The notes below the pieces were generated by a model. It had not been told where the DNA came from, did no database searches, and saw nothing but the letters and a program-made list of their open reading frames with translations. Source: an uncultured Eubacteriales bacterium (lineage in GTDB: Bacteria; Bacillota; Clostridia; Oscillospirales; Butyricicoccaceae). Taken from it: DNA of 39,444 nt. Where the stretch lies: the NCBI GenBank assembly GCA_910579575.1, contig CAJTUM010000019.1, forward strand, positions 1-39,444, given 5' to 3'. The translations under genes and the position numbers were made by a program. Positions 38,269 to 39,444 of this stretch are shown here, one piece after another. The number at the start of each line of letters is the position of its first letter. The first letter of the stretch is position 1.

Positions 38269-39444
38269 ATGGAAATCAAAATTGCGCTGGCAGGCAATCC
38301 GAACTGCGGCAAAACCACGCTGTTCAATAGCCTGACCGGTTCCAACCAATATGTGGGCAACTGGCCCGGCGTCACGGTGGAGAAAAAGGAAGGCCGGCTG
38401 AAAGGCGCCAAAGACGTTATGATTCAAGACCTTCCCGGCGTATATTCTCTTTCTCCCTACACGCTGGAGGAAGCGGTGGCCCGGGGATACTTAATCAACG
38501 AAAAGCCCGACGCCATTCTGAACATTGTGGACGGCGTCAATATCGAGCGAAATCTCTATCTGACCACGCAGCTGATCGAGCTGGGGCTGCCCGTGGTTGT
38601 GGCGGTGAATATGATCGATCTGGTGCATAAAAACGGCGATCAGATCGACCTGAAAAAGCTTTCCGAATCTTTGGGCTGCGCTGTGGTGGAGATGAGCGCC
38701 CTCAAGGGCCAGGGCGGAATGGAGGCCGCTCAGAAAGCGGCGGAGCTGGCCCGAAGCCAACAAGCCGCCGAACCGCCTCATGTATTTAACGGCAGCGTGG
38801 AGCACGCAATCGCCCACATTGAAGAATCCATCAGCGGTTTGGTCAGCCCCCGTTATCTGCGCTGGTACGCCATCAAAGTCTTTGAACGCGATCAGCAGGT
38901 CCTGACAGAGCTGGCTCTGGACGCCGAACTGAAGAGTCATTTGGAGCAGCACATCGCCGACTGCGAACAGGAGCTGGACGACGATGCGGAAAGCATTATC
39001 ACCAACCAGCGGTATTCTTACATCAGCGGCGTTGTGGGCAAAGCTGTCAAAAAGAAGGCGGCCAAACACAGCCTTTCCACTTCCGATAAGATCGACCAAA
39101 TCGTCACCAACCGGATTCTGGCGCTGCCCATCTTCGCCGCTGTGATGTTTTTGGTCTATTACATCGCCATCGGCACAGTGGGCGATTGGGTCACTGGATG
39201 GACCAACGACGTGCTGTTTGGCGAAATGATTCCTCCCGCTGTGGAAGGCTGGATGACCGGCCTTGGCTGCGCCGATTGGCTGGTTGGGTTAGTGGTAGAC
39301 GGCATTATCGGCGGCGTCGGCGCCGTGCTGGGCTTTGTTCCCCAGATGCTGGTGCTGTTCCTGATGCTATCCATATTGGAAGACATTGGCTATATGGCTC
39401 GCGTCGCATTCATCATGGACCGTATCTTCCGCAAATTCGGCCTT
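38269..39444 (+). CDS. feoB: Ferrous iron transporter FeoB, 5' part (truncated by the window edge)
   Basis: FeoB is the GTPase-coupled Fe(II) permease of the inner membrane. The visible 392 codons contain the N-terminal G domain: G1 GNPNCGKTT, G2 region NWPGVTVEKKEG, G3 DLPGVYSLSPY, G4 NMID and G5 SALKG. The helical GDI-like domain (about 170-270) and the first membrane part with the Gate motif region (GGVGAVLGFVPQMLVLFLMLSILEDIGYMARVAFIMD) follow. AAGAGGAG lies eight bases before the ATG. The frame is open to the last base; the rest of the membrane domain lies outside. Confidence 0.96.
   Translation, partial: MEIKIALAGNPNCGKTTLFNSLTGSNQYVGNWPGVTVEKKEGRLKGAKDVMIQDLPGVYSLSPYTLEEAVARGYLINEKPDAILNIVDGVNIERNLYLTTQLIELGLPVVVAVNMIDLVHKNGDQIDLKKLSESLGCAVVEMSALKGQGGMEAAQKAAELARSQQAAEPPHVFNGSVEHAIAHIEESISGLVSPRYLRWYAIKVFERDQQVLTELALDAELKSHLEQHIADCEQELDDDAESIITNQRYSYISGVVGKAVKKKAAKHSLSTSDKIDQIVTNRILALPIFAAVMFLVYYIAIGTVGDWVTGWTNDVLFGEMIPPAVEGWMTGLGCADWLVGLVVDGIIGGVGAVLGFVPQMLVLFLMLSILEDIGYMARVAFIMDRIFRKFGL

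Overview
The window looks like chromosome from a high-GC, endospore-forming, Gram-positive anaerobe of the Clostridia; an Oscillospiraceae/Ruminococcaceae-like lineage is my inference. The evidence is strong AGGAGG-type ribosome sites, the Gram-positive order sepF-yggT-divIVA-ileS-lspA-rluD, a type III glutamine synthetase, the spore germination protein YpeB, a TagO/MnaA pair, BlaI/BlaR-like regulators and a FeoA-FeoA-FeoB iron operon. I see no phage, insertion sequence, CRISPR array, tRNA or rRNA. Most of the window is conserved housekeeping DNA, so the novelty lies mainly in regulation.

Layout. 172-1928 (minus): a dGTP triphosphohydrolase and an IMPACT/YvyE protein. 2107-2841 (plus): a secreted CAP-domain protein. 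2903-19362 is a long minus-strand series, read from right to left: miaB, mutS, mutL, miaA, hfq, a HlyD-like membrane protein, yggS, sepF, yggT, divIVA, ileS, lspA, rluD, a 59-codon membrane protein and a Cof-type phosphatase. It joins tRNA modification, mismatch repair and Hfq to the cell-division cluster. The junctions are tight (TGATG, ATGA, or SD inside the previous stop). sepF and yggT both appear to start at TTG. ylmH is missing from its usual place.

19505-20694 (plus): an mreB/mbl gene with a near-consensus promoter. 20860-25792 (minus): trpS, a TagO/WecA-type transferase, an MnaA/WecB-type epimerase, a membrane-anchored LolA-like protein and a PocR-domain protein with a short chemoreceptor-like end. 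26039-27325 (plus): ypeB without sleB.

27550-35673 is a nitrogen-centred region. Type III glutamine synthetase, followed by a flavoprotein, runs leftward. purA, an ANTAR-domain regulator with a degenerate receiver, purF, dapF and nadE run rightward. The two promoters face away from each other. Each is followed almost at once by a strong intrinsic terminator lying before the first ribosome site. In both leaders the foot of the terminator can refold into a hairpin with the same hexaloop AAAGGC, which has the A1/G4 pattern recognised by ANTAR proteins. I infer that the ANTAR protein controls both arms by antitermination, coupling glutamine synthesis to glutamine/ammonia-using enzymes. This is the most interesting system in the window.

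35774-37523 (minus): an M56 metallopeptidase sensor and its BlaI-type repressor, with a dyad inside the promoter. 37629 to the end (plus): feoA, feoA and the start of feoB behind a promoter with three regularly spaced TTAGC-N4-GCTAA-like boxes; feoB runs off the right edge.
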